From contig NC_083607.1 in assembly GCF_029168945.1 (NCBI RefSeq), positions 10,930,001 to 10,994,000 of the forward strand: DNA of 64,000 nucleotides, given 5' to 3'. Shown here one piece after another: positions 1 through 12,600 of this stretch (its first letter is position 1; every line of letters begins with the position of its first letter). The stretch comes from Cannabis sativa. Its lineage: Eukaryota; Streptophyta; Magnoliopsida; Rosales; Cannabaceae. The notes beneath the pieces are model-generated. The model searched no databases. It had not been told where the DNA came from and saw nothing but the letters and a program-made list of their open reading frames with translations. A program made the position numbers and the translations under genes.

Positions 1-675
1 ATGGAGTAAAGAGGCTTGGTCTAGACTTAACATCCCAAAGCATAGTGTTATTGTGTGGTTAGCAATGCTTAACAGGTTAAAGACACAAGATAGATTGCTG
101 AAATTTGGTATGCAAGTACAGGGGACCTGCTGCCTTTGTGAGATGGAACCCGAGTCATGTAAGCACCTTTTCTTTGAGTGTTCTGTTACTGAGCAATGTC
201 TGCAGGTTCTGAAGTTATGGCTGAACTGGTTTGCCCAAACCAGCAGCCTCCAACAACTTCTCAAGTGGGTTGGGAAGTCAAAACTCTCCAAATTTAAAAA
301 GGGTGTTTACACGGCTGCTATTGTAGGGCTGGTGTACAATATTTGGAAGTCTCGGAATGAAATCATTTGGCAAAGTGGTCGAGTAAACCCGACTAGAATT
401 GTTGAAGAAACAAAGTGGAACATTAAAGCTCGGATTGATAGAGTGATGCCTAAAAAAGTCAAGCCTAAGGATAGAGAGTGGTTCCTCCTTTTGTAATTCA
501 AAACTCAATTTTGTCTCTCAATTTTGTCTCTAAATTTGTTTTTTTGATTCCCACCTTGATATAATTGTTTTCATAGAGTTTCGGCCCTTGCTTGGGTGCG
601 TATAGTTTGTAAAAAGTTTGTTTTGTGCAATACAATCTCTTGATTTATCAAAAAAAAAAAAAAAAAAAAAAAAAA
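1..675 (+). mobile_element. LINE (L1-type), 3' end with poly(A) tail
   Basis: This is the 3' end of a non-LTR retrotransposon that enters from before the window. It consists of the end of ORF2, a short 3' UTR of about 150 bases and an uninterrupted A run at 650-675. The A tail directly after an ORF2 end is the expected product of target-primed reverse transcription. No target-site duplication can be tested because the 5' end lies outside the window. Confidence 0.85.
2..496 (+). pseudogene. LINE ORF2 C-terminus with zf-RVT domain (partial)
   Basis: The open frame runs in from the window edge, beginning with residues WSKEAWSRLNIPKHS, and ends in a stop at 494-496. It carries the zinc-binding domain found after the reverse transcriptase in plant L1 ORF2 and in related endogenous reverse transcriptases (zf-RVT). 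The signature is the motif CCLCEMEPESCKHLFFEC, a CxxC followed by HxxxxC. The domain is thought to help the protein grip its RNA or target DNA. The frame is uninterrupted here, but the polymerase and endonuclease parts are not in the window. A very similar protein segment, sharing the words NIPKHS and LAML, occurs at 41905-42296, so the two LINEs belong to related families. Confidence 0.8.
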
Positions 676-2590
676 TTTACTTCCCAAAGTGGTAGAAAAT
701 CACACCGTTAGAATTTAAATCAACTCTAACTGCCACTTCCTCCTATCTAAATTCTCCTAAAAGAAACAGTATTTGAGGCTTTTGTATTCTGTATAGACTT
801 CATATTTTCACCATACAAATAATGTGCCCAACTTTCAGTACAAAACAATTACTGTCAATTCAATATCATGACCGAAATACCATTAATGAAGACAACTATA
901 AAATCATTGGGTACGAGAAGCTATTTTGGGGATATCCTTCTGTCGAGTCTTCAACTGGTAATAACTAGATCAAAGATCGATCTTAGAGAAGGAGACCCTT
1001 TCCCATAATCGATCAATATAGCATCTATCCTTAATAAAGGATACTTATTCTTCACCGTTATCTTATTAAACCCCTAGTGGTCAATTGACCCTCATAAAAT
1101 ATCATCCTTTTTCTTCACAAATCAAAATCGGCGTACTCTAAAATGAAGTACTCGGTCTAGCAATGTTAAGCCCCGCATCCCCTATAACTGAACTTTCAAT
1201 TCTTGAAATCTTTGGTTACCATTCAATACAAAATTTTAAGTGTAAGTTTATACTTCCAGTATAAAAATCAATTTTCCTCTTCGGTAGTAATCCTGGTAGC
1301 TCCTTTAGAAAAAATATAGAAACTCTTGGACCACAAGATCGAGCTCCGGTTCCACTGATATTCCTCTTGTATCACTCACCATACTGCTAAAGATTGATAC
1401 ATCCATCCCATAGTGTACTTTCTTCCCTAAATGTCGAGATTGATGCATTTTAGAACCCTTGAACTTGCCCAAGAACAATGAAGCCTCATTTTCTGATTCC
1501 AGAATTACCATCTTTCTTTTTAATCGATGGCTGCATTATACCTTTCAAATTAGTTCAACCCTAGTATAATATTAGATTTCTCTAAATTCAGCACAACTGA
1601 AACAAACAACCATTTCCTTACCCTCACAATCTGGGAAGGGTTTAAACCACATACTGGAAAATAACCAGTTCTCCAGTAGACTGAAAGGTACCATAACTAC
1701 TTAAATACATCCTTCCATTCCCACTACTACAACCGTAAGCAGCTTCTTTTCAAATAACTTATCACCCACACAAAAAGTAGGCTTTAACTGATCAATTGCG
1801 CTAATGGTGTCTTTTGCACCTCAGCATTCTAGATAAGTCGACCAATTTCCGTTTCCTCCACGTTGAATTCTTGATTTCTTTGAAATCTCTTGTTCAATCC
1901 AGTAACTAATGAATTCTTAGACTTTCTTTTACGGTCACTAGGGTCAACACCCTTACCGAAACCAACACCAAACGTTTGTTTCAATGAATATCTCCTCATA
2001 CTATTTCTAGTGTAACCTAATCCCTGCACCCTCAACAGTAATGGTTAGCTCAACCACCTGAGCATAAAAACTAGACAACTTCTAATCATTTAACCCCTAT
2101 ATCCACATTCCGAGTGATATACTCTTTCCACCCTTGATTGGATTTAGCCTCTCTAACGGCCTTAGTAGCCACTTCTTCAAAATAAAACTCTACCAATCGG
2201 TCCAACTTAGTGTAATTCTGCATCACCACGCTGCTCGGGATCAACTGTGTAAATTCTAATATCTTGCCACTCAGGCAATCTCTTACTTCATGGCATTCAT
2301 TTGCTCCTAGTCTTATGGTAGTGGAAGATTCATACCCACAGTACTAGCTCCGAGCCTGATAAGCTTATAGTTATTCTTACTAGATCACCTAGGTACTCCT
2401 TCCAGTACACTCGCGACCATTCTTTTCTCAAGATTAAAATCCTTTTCAACAAAAATTAATGCTAATAAGCATTACCGTGCATGCAAAAACATACTTAACA
2501 ACTTTATATCAAATTTCTCATGCTTCTCTAATAGCTTACACATTTAAAATAAGCAAGCAATTCAAACAATCAACAATTACTGTATTAATC
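676..2590. other. No clear gene; degenerate retrotransposon sequence
   Basis: No intact reading frame is visible. On the minus strand at about 2110-2330 a stretch can be read that resembles a gag-like segment (words such as EVRDCLSGK and LVEFYFEEVATKAV). It lies next to a Ty3-type LTR in the same orientation, so it is probably a worn internal fragment of that element. I cannot assign it to a named family. Confidence 0.35.
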
Positions 2591-2599
2591 AATTAACAA

Positions 2600-4308
2600 T
2601 TTACACTTACTAAGCCATGAGTCGAACGATAATAATCGTTTCATAATATTTCCCTCGATCATAATCGAGTCAAACGATAATAATCGTTTCATAATATTTT
2701 CCTCGATCATAATCGAGTCACAACAAATACATATCGGGATTTTGATCATAATTAAGACTGTAACAATCATAACGTTAACCATATACGGTGCTTAATACTT
2801 TTCTTACCTCAATCCAGAAATTTGGCGAGTATGCTGACTTAAATGGAATCAAAGCTGGACGATCCCGGGTCCTATGTCACGACAACAACACTTAATAAAT
2901 ACTTGAATCAACATCTCCGGAATAAACTTAATTCCCACAACCGGACAATCCTTATCTTCAATAGTTCTAGGTTAGGCTTTACAACTTCTAAACATTTCAA
3001 ATTAAACACCGAAAACCGCCCCGAGCCCTAAAGCTAGCCTGGAGGAAAAGAATTGAAAAATCTCCCCTGATGGCAACCGGTCGACCGGTTCTGATACACT
3101 AGAACCAACCGGTCGACCGGTTCTGGCAGGGCAGCAGCCTAGAGTTTTGTCCCCAAACTCGAGCCAAATCTGAACCTCTCCTCCCCAACACCTCCAGATC
3201 AACATAATATCATACACTCAATATAATCAAAGCACCAAAACACAATAATTCAACCATTAACACAAAATTGCTTACTCAAGTGAAGTAAAACCTAGTTAAA
3301 CTTCATTTAATTAAGCTCAGATTAAACAATCACAAATCCAAGTTAATAGAACCTAATTAACATTTAAACTCAACATCTAAAGCAAACCCTAAACTCAAGT
3401 CTAAGCATACAACTCTGAACCTCAAGGGAAAAACAACTTTACCAACTTAAAACCTAAGTTATTTCAATAACAAAGCTTCAAAATCTTACAACCATGAATA
3501 TCAATCAACTCAAACTTCAACACATTCAAAATTAGGTTTAAAACACAATCCCTAACCAGTTTAATCCCAGAGCCACAAAATCTCAAAAACCCTAACTCAA
3601 AATCATCTTATTCTTAGTTCACATGGCAAGGACTTACCTTAATACTCCTAGGTTTAACTTGAATGAAATAAACCTGCTAAAAACCACAAAGAATTGAAGA
3701 AAAATTCTTGGTTTTGCTCAGCTCCTAGGTTGCTCGAAGGGGAGATGGATAAAAGCTTCATTGTCTTTGCTTTCACTCTTAATTTCCAGGTTTTTTTTTT
3801 ATTCAATAGCAGCCAACACTATTCAGCCAAACTTTACTTTTAAATCTAATATTCTAAACTTATTAAACACTAATAGACAAAATAAATTAACCCAAGAAAT
3901 GACCATTTTACCCTTCTTAACTAAACTTATTCCATTTACAAATTTAGGGGCATTTAAGTAATTCTAGCTAATCCACCAAACCGACAACTTAAAATTTAAA
4001 ACTAGTCCGGTGTATTTCCAAGTTAATTCATCTCTTATTGTCGTGACATTTCTGGCCTCCCCGTCAAATTCCACAATTGTCAGACCCGAAAAATATTTTA
4101 TTCAAATTATGGTATCTACGATACCCACATATTCCAATACAATCTCCGTAATTAATAAATTACGCTTTATTATTCATTAATTCATATTTCCCTAATCAAC
4201 TCATAATTAATTTAAGTAGGATTATAATCCTACTCTAATACCCACATAATCACATATTTATTAAAATATGTCCAATTAAAATATCAGTATATTTTTCGGG
4301 ATATTACA
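2600..4308 (-). repeat. Ty3-type (chromovirus-like) LTR, degenerate
   Basis: Read on the minus strand this begins with TGTAATATCCCGAAAAATAT at 4308, the TGTAAYRCCC-type start also seen at 19462, 22640, 31752 and 62531 in this window. The left limit is uncertain and the element is old. It contains two copies of the perfect palindrome AACCGGTCGACCGGTT at 3075-3090 and 3107-3122. No matching target duplication was found, so it may be one LTR of a broken element rather than a solo LTR. Confidence 0.5.
2623..2725. repeat. Two-copy tandem repeat of ~52 bp with hairpin arms
   Basis: A unit of about 52 bases is repeated twice with only one or two differences. Each unit contains two short inverted repeats, CGATAATAATCG and CTCGATCATAATCGAG. 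It lies at the edge of a chromovirus-like LTR. Internal tandem repeats of this kind are common in such LTRs. Confidence 0.7.
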
Positions 4309-5060
4309 ACCGCAGTCAGATGACCAAATTCTTAGTCAACATTTTAGTGCTTTCATTAAGAGTTTTATCCATCTTGTTCTGGCTAATCACCATGGTTCTA
4401 ACTAGAAGAACTGCTCCATCAAATCCTCCTCAGGATCCCATGACGATAGATTCCAATATTCCTGTTCCTCCCACCATAAAAGGTCCTACTAATCTGATTA
4501 ATACTATCAATTCAGCCAATTATGTGAATCTTATTGATCTCGTCGTTCCTCTAAGGCTGGGACAACCCACAAGATCTCATACAAAAGAGTAGATCAACGT
4601 GGAGCAACTTGCTCATAATACTAATGAGAATGTCCCAAGAGTTTATTCAGGAGAAACTAGGCTAGGTGTTGGCCAACCTGCCATTGGTGAACTCTGCCTA
4701 GACCTTGGAGATGATATTGAACTGGCCAGGCTCAAAGAAGCTGTAAGCCAGGTGACTCAGACAGGACAAGAAGATCCATGCGCTGCTGATTGTGATGTTT
4801 TTGTCCAGTAGAGACGCAAATCCCTAAGGTGGATGAGTGACCAGGAGGCCATCCTTTGGGCCCATTAGGCAGAACTAAATTACCGTAATAGGGAGGCCAG
4901 TGACCTGATAAAGCGATTCAATGAGAGAACTGCCGGAAGGGGCCAAGATCTTATAAGAGATTCTTTGCAAGGAAGGCTCATTGACAAGTTAGGTAGCGTT
5001 TATAAGCTGGTAGACAATGGACAGACAGTCTAACCAGGTCCCTCGAACATGAGGACAAAC
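4309..5060 (+). pseudogene. gag-like retrotransposon remnant, first part
   Basis: A sequence resembling the leader and start of a plant Ty3-type gag is readable from an ATG at 4393 (MVLTRRTAPSNPPQDPM). It continues past at least three stop codons through segments such as LGDDIELARLKEAVSQV and AELNYRNREASDLIKRFNER. The reading is broken by the insertion of a family-B LTR after 5060 and resumes at 9871, where residues PLPEDGQVLPERPYG continue in the same style. The acidic/polar, repeat-poor composition fits a gag N-terminus, but no CCHC knuckle is left. Function is lost; family assignment is tentative. Confidence 0.4.
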
Positions 5061-5122
5061 TGTTGGAATTTTATGCCCTAAATAAAATCTATTTAAATAT
5101 AATCAAATTTACTAATTAATAA

Positions 5123-6964
5123 TGTTGGGTTTTGTGCCCTAAATAAAACTCATTTCAATATCATCAGATTTACTTATTAATATAAGATCAGAAATCACTT
5201 TTATGTTGCATGGTTCACATGATTTATTTCATGACAATTTTAATGTATAAATTCTATTAAGTCCAGAACATATATAAATATGTATATATTTGTTCATGAT
5301 TATAGTGTCTTCAGCACAGTGGAATATAATCATGATTATATATTCAAAAGTTTAATTCCCATGATTTGTCAGTTCACTAGATTTAGACTGGCATGATAAT
5401 CAGCGATAAGGTATGCTTACACCTTGGATAAGTGTTATGTCCTTTCCAGGGCATTAGCAAAGTTTACCAGTATCGGATGTATGGTGTATACATTGGAAGG
5501 GACCGATATTTATCGTAGATAAGATATCATATATCTTTCTAAGTCAATATCAATGGTTGATCTTAGGTCTATAGATCTTAATCCTGATATGGTTAGGTTT
5601 AACTTAGTTGTATTATTTATGTTCTTAAAGTTGTTCGTGGAAGCTAACTTTTGGTTCTGGTGGATACTTACATCTTGGGAACATGGTAGTTCAATTGAGT
5701 GGGAGCGCTAATCATAGATATAGAATCTATAGCTTATATGTATTTAGAAGTGAAACGATAATTTCCTTTGAGCTTGGCTTGATAGAGATAAATGATTGAG
5801 ATCTCATTTCAGTAATTATATTAGTTTACTAAAATATCATTTACAGGTAGCTAAGTATTTTGAGGATAAAATACATTAAAGGGTATAACGATAAATTTGT
5901 CCCTATTCAGTGTAGATCATCTATAGACGATCCTTGACTATTAAGATTGTAACAATGGATAATCATAACGTATCTATATTGTGGTACATATAGAGCATTC
6001 TATATAACTGAGAGTGCTATTCAATTCCAAATCTATAGTGGCGCAAGGCGGAATTAATAAGTTGAGAATTTACTTGGTGAATTCTAGATCTACTTATTGA
6101 AAACTCGGTGATATAGGCCCATGGTACCCTCACTAGTTGAGATAATACTGCTTGCAGACTTAGTTAATTGATTTTAATTAATCAATTATGTCTTATTTAA
6201 GAATTTTCACTAAGCAAGGGCTTAATTGTGAAGAAAAGAGATTTTAGGGTCAATTTGTTAATTAAGAGACTTTGTATGGTCTAATTAATAAATTACATAA
6301 ATAATAATTTTATTTAGTAATTAATTATAATTATTAAATAAATAGTTTTGGCATTTATAGGATTTAATTGGAAAATATAGTATTATTGAAAAGAAGAATA
6401 AGTGGTTGAAATAAAGTGGCAAAAATCTAACTAAAGTTTGGTCCTTTAAGTGTACGGCCTAGAAGTGGATTTTTGCCCAATATTTTATTCTTTTTTAATC
6501 CATATAATTCAGCCTTAAGCCCTAGTTGAAACACTATAAAAAGAACATGATACTCTCATCTCATCCTCTTGTCAATTTAACTATTGCCTTCAACCTAGAT
6601 GAGAGAGTTCATTCCTTAGTGATTTCACCTCCTTCATTGTTCTTTACCATATTCGAACCTTGAGTGAATGAGTGTCGTGAGCACACATAGCAAGTCAAGT
6701 ACTCAATCATAGTGAGTAAGACGGTGGTAACCAAACCCAAATGAGAGAAAGAGATCCAGGTTCAGATCTTGATAATGCTCTCCTACAGAAAGGAATCAAG
6801 GGCTAGAGATCTTGAACGAAAGGAGTCATATTATTCCACTGCAATCAATGTAAGGTTTTCTTAGACCTTTATGTGTTTATTTAATTATTTTAGAGAATCC
6901 ATATTTAGGATGTTAATCAACATACTTGTTAGTAAATCTAGATCCTGGTAAAATATTCCCAACA
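5123..6964 (+). mobile_element. Family-B solo LTR nested in another family-B LTR
   Basis: The ends are TGTTGGGTTTTGTGCCC and AATATTCCCAACA, flanked by a perfect 5-bp duplication AATAA at 5118-5122 and 6965-6969. At 1842 bp it is close in length to the other family-B LTRs. It landed only about 60 bp inside the 5' end of an older LTR of the same family, in the same orientation. Confidence 0.88.
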
Positions 6965-7892
6965 AATAAAATATAAGAAATCATTTTATGTTACATGGTT
7001 CACCTGATTACTTTCATGATTATATGTTTAATATATAAATTCTATTATATCATGAACATATAGTTATTCATGATTATAGTGTTGTCTACATAGTGGAATA
7101 TAATCATGATTATATGCTTCAAACTATTAGTCCCATGATTTATCAATGCACTGAATTTACACTGATGTGATAATCAGTGGTAAAGTTTACTTACACAATG
7201 ATATGTGGAATGTCTTTTCCAGAGCATTAGTAAAGTATACTAGTATTAGATGTATTGGCTATACATCAGTCTGAACCGATATTGACAATAGAAAAGATAT
7301 CATAAACTTACCGCTATGTCTTTTCTAAGTCAACATCACTTAATTGATCTTAGATCAAAAGATCTTAATCCTGAGATGGTTAAGTTTTGGCTTAAATGTA
7401 TTACATGTGTTCTTTGATTTGTTTGTTAAAGCTCACCAAATGGATCGGCCCAATACTTACATCTTGAGAACATGGTAATGTATTTGAGTTGGAGCGCTAA
7501 TCGTAGATATGGAGTCTATAGCTTCTATAACTATCTCAAAGTGAAATGATAATTTACTTAGAGCTTGGCTTAACAGGCGTAAATAGAAGAGTTATTATTT
7601 CAGTAATTATATTAGTTTACTATAATATTATTTATTAGAAGCTAAGTGTTTTAAGGATAAAATACATTGAGGGGTAAAATAGCAAATTTATTCTTACTCG
7701 ATGTAGATCATATATAGAAGATCTTTGATTATTTAAATTAAAACAATAGATAATTTATAGCATATCTATTCTTGGTGAATAGTGCATTCTATGTAATCAG
7801 GAGTGCGATTGCAAATCTATAGTGGAGTCAAGAAGAATTAATAAGATAGAGAATTTATTGAGAGCTTAATTATATAGGTCTATGGTCCTCAC

Positions 7893-8961
7893 TAGGGGCG
7901 GAGCTAGGGTTAAATGTTAAGGGGGCCAAAATATATTAAAATTTAGAGGTATATGCGGCATCAATAACTAAATTTACAAGTTTGTAACTTGCATATATTT
8001 AATGATTTTTTTCTTAGCAGCATAAATACCACTGATATTAATAAAACTTTAATTTTCATCCAATTTTCAATTTTTTCATTATTAATTTTGTTGGTGTTTT
8101 AAATGGATACATGTAAGGTCCAGATTCGAAATCATTGTGTCAGGATGAAAACGTGTAGTGTAAGTTACTTCCAACCACTCTTTCAACAAATTGAAAAACT
8201 AAGTGTGGTTACGAATTTAAGACACTAATTAATCGAGTTTTTATTGATGGAATTGGACGAAAATTATAGTTTTATTAACATTGATTATTTATGTCAATAT
8301 AAAAAATTATTGAATTTATGTCACTTACAAACTCAAAACTTTAAGTAATTATACCAAAAATATTTCTAAAACTCAAGTAACAAATATTTGATATCAAAAT
8401 TTTAATTTATATGTGCAATGTTCTTCAATTTATTACTGTAAAATTACTATTACAAATTAATTATATTTGTTATTTTCAGTTTTAATAATAATGAAAATAT
8501 ATCTATAAAATAGAGGTGACTTAATCACTTTATTTATAAAAAGTGTTTTTGTCTAAATTAAGAAAAAAAAAAAGGAAAATATATAATACCAAATAATCTA
8601 TTTATAGATTTTTTTTATATAACTATGCGATGATCTAGGTATCTAACTAATAAATTAATAAAAAGAAAAAAAACAAAAGACTTTTATTTCAAAAATTAAA
8701 ATAAAGAAACAACTGTATCCTACAATGATAACTATTTAGAGACTATTTTATTTTTTCAAAAAAAAAATCTATTAAGAAAAGAAAAAACTAATTTACTTAT
8801 TTTTATATTAGAGGTGGAGGTAGGATTACACATATTGGTAGTAACTATCAAAGCATGTAGTAATATAATAATATATATAAATGAAAATTATAAATCATTT
8901 GGCTGTGGGACGCGGGGGGGGGGGCATGGCCACCGTAGCAGTCAATGCACATTTGTCCCTA
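7893..8961. mobile_element. Non-autonomous hAT element (1069 bp)
   Basis: An 8-bp duplication GTCCTCAC flanks the element at 7885-7892 and 8962-8969. The termini are TAGGGGCGGAGCTAGG on the left and TTTGTCCCTA on the right, giving short imperfect inverted ends beginning TAGGG. An 8-bp duplication with TAGGG/CAGGG ends is the signature of the hAT superfamily. No transposase frame is present. A G run of about 10 bases lies near the right end. Confidence 0.8.
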
Positions 8962-9870
8962 GTCCTCACACTAGTTGAGATAATATTATCTTGTTAGACT
9001 TAATTAATTGATTTTAATTAATCGATTAGAATTCTAAATAAGACTATGTCTTCTTTATGAGTTTCACTAAGCAAGAGTTTATTTGAGAAGAAAAAAAAAA
9101 TTAGTGCTTGTTTATTAATTAAGAGACTTTGAAAGGTCTAGTTAATATATAAGTTAAATAAAAATTCAGTTGATAACTGATTATAATTATGAAATAGATA
9201 GAATTAGTTTTTCTAGAGTTATAATTAAAAGATAATATTTGTGAAAAGTAAGATAAGTTTCAATAAAATAGAAAAATTAAAATTCACTAGGCTCATATAA
9301 AGGCTCAGCCAAGGTGGTTTAGTCAAGCTATTTTTTTTTATCTTTTTTTTATTCAATTTTAATTCAAAACCTAACCCTAAAAGCTACCTTATAAATAGAA
9401 TATGTTGGCTCTTATTTTTAGATGATGATAACCATAACCCTAACCCTAATTATGACTCTCTTTGTCAGACAAAATAGAAAATAAACTGAGCCACCATCAT
9501 ATTCGAATTCCTCTCTTTTTCTTCTTGAAAATTTAGAACCCTACAGTGATTGAGTAATTACCCACACAATTCAAGGCAATACTCAAGATAGTGTGGAAGA
9601 TTGTATAGATTTTTGTCACCTGAAGGAGAATCCATGTTCATTTCTTGATCATACTCTGCAATAGAAAAGATCAAGGGTTAGAGATCTAAACAGAATGAGT
9701 CATATTATTTCACTGCCATATTATTTCGCTTCCATCAATGTAAAGTTTTCTACAACTTTTATGTGTTTTTTTCATTATTTTAAAGAATTCATATTTAGGA
9801 TGTTATATTATAAAATTATAATCAACATACATGTTAGTAAATCTAAATCTTGGTAAAATAATTTCCAACA

Positions 9871-10016
9871 CAAATCCTCCCCTTCCTGAAGACGGTCAAG
9901 TTTTGCCTGAAAGACCATATGGCAGGAATGACCAATTCCTAATGCAGGGCAACAATTCAAGAAGGGAGACTCGAAGTTACTTTGTTCCACCACTGAACAG
10001 TAATTTCAGGTAGGTG
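9871..10016 (+). pseudogene. gag-like remnant, second part
   Basis: This is the continuation of the broken gag-like sequence after the family-B solo LTR. The frame reads PLPEDGQVLPERPYGRNDQF and ends in a stop near 10011-10013. It shows that the LTR insertion split a single older retrotransposon segment. Confidence 0.4.
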
Positions 10017-10058
10017 GATCCACCAAACTCAAGAAAGTGGTACGATCAACCTCCCATT

Positions 10059-10660
10059 TGTTAAGGTTTATGCCCTGAAAATTCTGTAAAAATATTTTTA
10101 ATTATTAAATAAAGAGTTAACATTTGATATATGTGTAAATGTTAAATTATTAATATTTATTATTGAATAATATATATTAAATATCAGAAAATTCCTTATT
10201 CATATATGAGGTCGTGGCTTGTAGCGGTACAGAAAACTAAGACCACTTAGTTATGAATAAAACAATCAGCAACATCTTAAAGTTATGGAATCTTTAATCA
10301 ATAGTTGCTAGTATGATTTACTAATGCCCGTTCTTCGGTGCAAGTATCTTGGTTCAGATTACGGATGTGGTGAGACATCCAAGTAAATGTACTGTATATA
10401 ATAGAGATTATATATGACAAGCACTGATATGAATAAAGATGTCTTTATTAACATGCAGTTTATCATAATGACCTAATTCATATCATAACGATGATCAATA
10501 GTAGATCGACCTAAATTCTGAGTTATCATGAACTCATGTTCATGTTATTTGTTTCTTTAATTCACTCATTAAAGTTTCTCAGAGAATATGTTTCTTACAA
10601 CTTCTATTTTGGAAATCTAATAACATGGATGGCTGGGAACATGATGTACAATTATGGAAT
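10059..10660 (+). repeat. Copia-type LTR fragment
   Basis: It begins TGTTAAGGTTTATGCCCTG, the same type of start as family B but clearly diverged. It keeps LTR landmarks such as GGGAACATGATG followed by ATGGAATC, which have counterparts in family-B LTRs. It is cut off on the right by a LINE insertion at about 10660. The remainder of the LTR beyond the LINE is not recognisable. Confidence 0.5.
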
Positions 10661-11858
10661 CCTGACTTTCCTAACAGATCGAATGTTAGTTTCCTTTAAT
10701 TGTTAATTTTGGAATTGGAATATTGTGCACAAATTTTGATGGGATCTTGAATATACTTCCACTAGTGATCAATTGGTCTAGAAACATAGGAAAAATGGTC
10801 TTTTTTGGGTTAAATATGCGTACTTTATTGATCAGAAACATAGATTTTCTCCTAAGAAGGATTTTTCGAAAATGAATTTGGCATCCAGATATTCACCCCA
10901 AAGTTGCCATTATGCTTTGGAGAGTTTTGAATGAAGCTCTTCCTACCAAATCTAGACTGTCGAAACTCATGGAAAAAGGTTGTTTACTGTGTGGGAATGT
11001 GGTTGAAAGTTGCCTGCATCTTTTTAAAGACTGCAATTTTGTAAAGGCAATTTAGTTCTCTAGCCCGTTTGCTTGTAGAATTGATGTTATTCTCGGAGAC
11101 TCCGTGATCCAATTTTTTGAAGCTTTCCTTTTGGCTTTGTCAAGATCTAATTGTAATATGTGTATTACTTATTTTGGTTGTTTGGCTTTAGCGGTTTGGC
11201 AGCAGAGGAACTTGCTATGGCTGAATGGAGGCATTACAAACCTTAAGGATGTATGTAGTAAGACTATTCTTCTCTTCTCTGAGTTTTTTGTGTTGCATGG
11301 TGAGAGTGGTCTGCCTTCGATCAAGCCGAGAGAGGATGGAAGATTGCCTAGTAAGGATGGCATTTCTACTGTTTTATGTACTGATGCTTCTTGGGTAGAT
11401 AGTATTGCTAGTTTTTCTACTGTCATGACAAATTTTGATGATGGATCTTGGGCTCATCTCTCAGCTCATTCTACAGCAGGTTCTGTTTTGGAGGTAGAAA
11501 TTGGGGCAGTGCATTTGGGTCTATCCTGGGCTCTGTAGAATTCTTGGAATGTGGTTCATATTTTATATTTTCTCTGACTCTTTGATTTTGGTCAATAGAT
11601 TTTCTAAGTTAGTTTGTCCTCCAAATTGGAGTGTTCTTCATGTGTCTTTAGGGGTTTTAGAGTTCATTAAAAAGTTCAATGTGTCTAAGTTTTCTTTTTT
11701 GTGTCGAAATTTAAATTCCTTTGCGGACGGTCTAGCTAGAAGAGCTAGAATTTCTAGCCTAGATGCTGGTTTGTATCATGGGGAGGGAGTCTCGCCTGTA
11801 ACTCCCATCTTTCGTTATTAGTTAATGAATTTTCGTTCTTTCAAAAAAAAAAAAAAAA
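10660..11858 (+). mobile_element. 5'-truncated LINE with RNase H, poly(A) tail
   Basis: The 3' portion of an L1-type LINE, ending in an A run at 11843-11858. The start is uncertain to within tens of bases and no target duplication was found with confidence. The coding content is described in the next entry. Confidence 0.75.
10740..11821 (+). pseudogene. LINE ORF2 C-terminus: zf-RVT and RNase H, broken
   Basis: The translation shows the plant LINE order. There is a segment like DQLVxKHRKNGLFWVKYAY, then the zf-RVT domain (HPKVAIMLWRVLNEALPTKS, then CLLCGNVVESCLHLFKDC) at about 10890-11035. An RNase H-like domain (RVT_3 type) follows, with TDASW as the first acidic motif at about 11378, FSDSLILV as the later acidic motif at about 11571, and NSFADGLARRA as the last conserved block near 11740. 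The gene is dead: there are stops in the zf-RVT part and a frameshift near 11530 splits the RNase H domain. LINEs with this extra RNase H are typical of plants. Confidence 0.75.
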
Positions 11859-12178
11859 CAGCCACCTCAAAAAGTAGAATGTGATGGTATTATCTTTGAG
11901 CTTAATCAATTAGTGGTGTAGCTAAAATTTATTTTTGAAGTTAAGATAGTAGATAAATATTTTTTTTTATAAAAAATAAAATAAAATGATAATAACAAAA
12001 CAAAGAGTGAGACATTAAGGAGGTAAATAATTTTTAGAAAATAAAATGGAGAAATACACACAAGAGGGAGACAAAAGAATTAAAGAAAAAAAAATTGATA
12101 GGGAATTGGAATTTCTTAAAAAAAAAAAAAACCTTAAAACTCAAATAGCCAAACATTAGTTTCAACATAAGAGACGAT
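11859..12178. other. No feature seen
   Basis: AT-rich sequence between two LINE ends. I see no gene, terminal repeat or RNA gene in it. Confidence 0.6.
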
Positions 12179-12179
12179 A

Positions 12180-12600
12180 TTTTTTTTTTGACGCAGTGAT
12201 CCAAATCACACTTGATTAACAAAGCAGCAATTCACAATCGGCAGCGGCACTTCCTCGAACCAGGATAGCTCATTGTCTAGCCGAGCATGTTTTGCCAAAC
12301 CATGTGCTGCAGAATTCGCATCCCGAGCCACATGGGACAAAACTGCTCCCGGGATTTTAGACAATAAAGCTATGACATCCTCAAGTAGCACACCCAGCTC
12401 GTTGAAAAAGACCCTTCCTTTGTTTATAGCTGTGACTAGAGACAAAGAATCAGAAAAAACCTCTTTAATTTGGATTCCGCATGAAAGAGCCCAATTAAGT
12501 CCAACCAAAAGGGCCAAGGTCTCTGCTTGTAATACAGAGATACTACCTAAAAACATAACAAACCAGAAAACACCACAATGAAAAACTATAAGTAGAAACT
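12180..12600 (-). pseudogene. LINE ORF2 RNase H end, 5'-truncated, with poly(T) on + strand
   Basis: A T run at 12180-12189 is the poly(A) tail of a minus-strand LINE. Immediately upstream on that strand lies an open frame (12556-12206) containing the RNase H-like domain of plant LINEs: AETLALLVGLNWAL, then FSDSLSLV with its acidic residue, then RDANSAAHGLAKHA as the closing block. The frame is open but only the last third of the domain-bearing protein is present, so it is a dead insertion. The 5' limit is not clear. It is related in domain structure to the LINEs at 10660 and 52502 but is a separate insertion in the opposite orientation to the first. Confidence 0.7.

Larger units (their letters stand above)
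5061..9870 (+). mobile_element. Family-B solo LTR, interrupted by two insertions
   Basis: The ends are TGTTGGAATTTTATGCCC at 5061 and TTTCCAACA at 9870. They are flanked by CAAAC (5056-5060) and CAAAT (9871-9875), a 5-bp target duplication with one change. It interrupts a gag-like remnant. After removal of the nested family-B LTR (5123-6964) and the hAT element (7893-8961) the remaining LTR is about 1.9 kb, matching the 1902-bp LTRs of the complete element at 15513-36050. No internal region remains, so it is a solo LTR left by LTR-LTR recombination. Confidence 0.8.

Noticed and set aside
8910..8925. G run as a possible G-quadruplex
   Set aside because: A single run of about ten G without further runs nearby; not enough for a convincing quadruplex and possibly a sequencing-sensitive homopolymer.
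9430..9450. Telomere-like CCCTAA repeats
   Set aside because: Only two to three units inside a family-B LTR; too short to be an interstitial telomere tract of meaning.
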